7,191 bases of DNA from Desulfobulbaceae bacterium UBA2276 (GTDB lineage Bacteria > Desulfobacterota > Desulfobulbia > Desulfobulbales > Desulfocapsaceae): positions 1 through 7,191 of the forward strand of contig DDWW01000067.1 of assembly GCA_002347085.1 (NCBI GenBank). The letters run 5' to 3'. A model generated the notes under the pieces. That model was not told the DNA's origin and did no database searches. It saw only the letters and a program-made list of their open reading frames with translations. A program made the translations under genes and the position numbers. Shown here piece by piece: positions 6,216 to 7,191 of the stretch (within the stretch, counting starts at the first letter, position 1; the number at the start of each line of letters is the position of its first letter).

Positions 6216-6279
6216 TAAGCGACAAATAAATTTTTCACCATACCGTATTCCAACCTATTCTTCAAAGACTATAAAGACT

Positions 6280-6966
6280 ATGCCTTCAAAAAAAGCAGTC
6301 ATTCTCTTCAGCGGCGGCCTTGACTCTACCACGGTTCTGGCCCTTGCTCTTTCCCAGGGCTACGCCTGCTCTTGTCTCAGTTTTCGCTACAACCAAAAAC
6401 AAGCCATTGAGCTGAAACGGGCCTGCCACATTGCCAAGGCCTTTAACGTGACCCAGCATTTGATCCTGCAACTTGACTTAGGCAAGATAGGGGGCTCTGC
6501 GCTCACCACCTCCCTCACCGTCCCCAAGGATCGCGACATAGATCTGGAAACAGATGAGATCCCGATAACCTATGTCCCTGCCCGCAACATGATCTTCCTC
6601 TCCCACGCCGTAGCTTGGGCCGAAGTCATAGGGGCCGGCGATATCTTTATTGGGGTAAACAATGTCGATTATTCGGGTTACCCCGACTGTCGCCCGGAGT
6701 TCCTGGCGGCCTTTACCACTATGGCAAACTTAGGCACCAAGACCGGAGTGACAGGCAAGAACAGCTTTACTATCCACGCGCCCCTGCTGTATCTGAACAA
6801 AAAGGAGATTATCACCAAGGGAATCTCACTCGGGGTCGATTACAGCCTGACCCACAGTTGCTATGATCCCCAGAGAGGAAAGGCCTGCGGCCGATGCGAT
6901 GCCTGCCTGTTGCGACTCCGTGGATTTGCAGAGGCCGGGCTCAAGGATCCGGCAGCCTATATTTAA
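6280..6966 (+). CDS. queC: 7-cyano-7-deazaguanine synthase QueC
   Basis: ATP-dependent cytosolic enzyme that converts 7-carboxy-7-deazaguanine and ammonia to preQ0, the precursor of queuosine in tRNA. The 228-aa product is full length. The PP-loop ATP-binding motif SGGLDS is at 11-16 after a short hydrophobic strand. Further family blocks are SFRYNQK (34-40), ITYVPARN (96-103), NNVDYSGYPDCRPEF (127-141) and the Zn-binding cysteines Cys194, Cys203, Cys206 and Cys209 in SCYDPQRGKACGRCDAC. The start ATG directly follows a duplicated AAAGACTAT (6264-6281) that provides only a weak ribosome-binding signal. It is transcribed divergently from gap and convergently with pyrC. No other queuosine genes are in view, and I found no preQ1 riboswitch-like leader. 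Confidence 0.96.
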   Translation: MPSKKAVILFSGGLDSTTVLALALSQGYACSCLSFRYNQKQAIELKRACHIAKAFNVTQHLILQLDLGKIGGSALTTSLTVPKDRDIDLETDEIPITYVPARNMIFLSHAVAWAEVIGAGDIFIGVNNVDYSGYPDCRPEFLAAFTTMANLGTKTGVTGKNSFTIHAPLLYLNKKEIITKGISLGVDYSLTHSCYDPQRGKACGRCDACLLRLRGFAEAGLKDPAAYI

Positions 6967-7024
6967 CAACCAGTATCCCCAAGCATAGGGAATAAAGGAT
7001 CGCCCTTCATTCAAAAATCAACGA

Positions 7025-7191
7025 TCAGCTTTCCGGCAGGTCATTATAGGTAAGCCGGCCACCCAAAAACGTCAACACCGCCTTGCCCTGAAGTTGCCAC
7101 CCGATGAAGGGCGAATTTTTTGAGCGCGAGACTATTCCCTCCAGGGCGAACCGAAAACTCCGCTCTGGATCTATGACGGTTACATCAGCAA
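7025..7191 (-). CDS. pyrC: Dihydroorotase, C-terminal fragment (5' end outside window)
   Basis: The last 54 codons of a minus-strand gene that enters from the right edge and ends in TGA. The visible stretch contains ADVTVIDPERSF, then a SRSKNSPFIGWQLQG segment, then VLTFLGGRLTYND. This is the typical closing beta-sandwich region of class I dihydroorotases and related amidohydrolases: a 'D-x-x-V-I-D-P' strand, the conserved S-x-N-x-P-F-x-G-W turn and a final 'GGR-x-x-Y' strand. Dihydroorotase catalyses ring closure of carbamoyl-aspartate in pyrimidine synthesis. The metal-binding His and Asp residues lie outside the window, so an inactive pyrC-like paralogue (as found beside pyrB in some bacteria) cannot be excluded. 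It converges on queC, 58 nt away, with no clear shared terminator. Confidence 0.85.
   Translation of the reverse strand, partial: ADVTVIDPERSFRFALEGIVSRSKNSPFIGWQLQGKAVLTFLGGRLTYNDLPES

Noticed and set aside
6078..6279. preQ1 riboswitch in front of queC
   Set aside because: The leader has a small hairpin and A-rich stretches, but I could not find the conserved preQ1-I loop and the A-rich tail ending in CUA in the right order, nor a hairpin over the ribosome binding site.
6967..7024. Shared bidirectional terminator between queC and pyrC
   Set aside because: Only a short interrupted stem (TATCCC against GGGAATA) with no T-tract could be drawn; too weak to call.

Overview
This window holds ordinary bacterial housekeeping genes. 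The layout suggests a Gram-negative bacterium, most likely a deltaproteobacterium (Desulfobacterota). The reasons are a bifunctional PBP1B with a UB2H-like region, a gap-pgk-tpiA-secG cluster ending in a tRNA gene, and a class I type dihydroorotase tail. The taxonomic guess is inference from gene order and protein style; no 16S or other marker is present.

Region by region: the left end (1-1658, minus strand) is the 5' two thirds of a class A penicillin-binding protein (PBP1B type), cut by the window edge. Its upstream region (1659-2044) contains a degenerate copy of a ~100-bp palindromic element, a stretch of simple micro-repeats, and a strong hairpin terminator. From 2045 to 6077 everything lies on the minus strand and reads, in transcription order, gap (divergent GAPDH, 405 aa), pgk (392 aa), tpiA (259 aa), secG (128 aa) and tRNA-Leu(GAG), ending at the terminator at 1969-2003. 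The first three encode consecutive or adjacent reactions of triose-phosphate metabolism; secG encodes a Sec translocon subunit. A second, well-preserved copy of the palindromic element fills most of the gap-pgk spacer. At 6280-6966 queC (7-deazaguanine / queuosine precursor synthesis) is transcribed away from gap, and at 7025-7191 the C-terminal end of a convergent dihydroorotase (pyrC) enters from the right.

I see no defence system, CRISPR array, prophage or insertion-sequence transposase. The observations most worth a second look are the two related ~100-bp palindromic intergenic elements (4761-4861 and 1689-1792), the unusual GAPDH (a Thr replaces the Asn three residues after the catalytic Cys, the usual NAD-selecting Asp is missing, and there are several insertions), and the secG-tRNA-Leu(GAG) linkage, which matches the E. 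coli arrangement.
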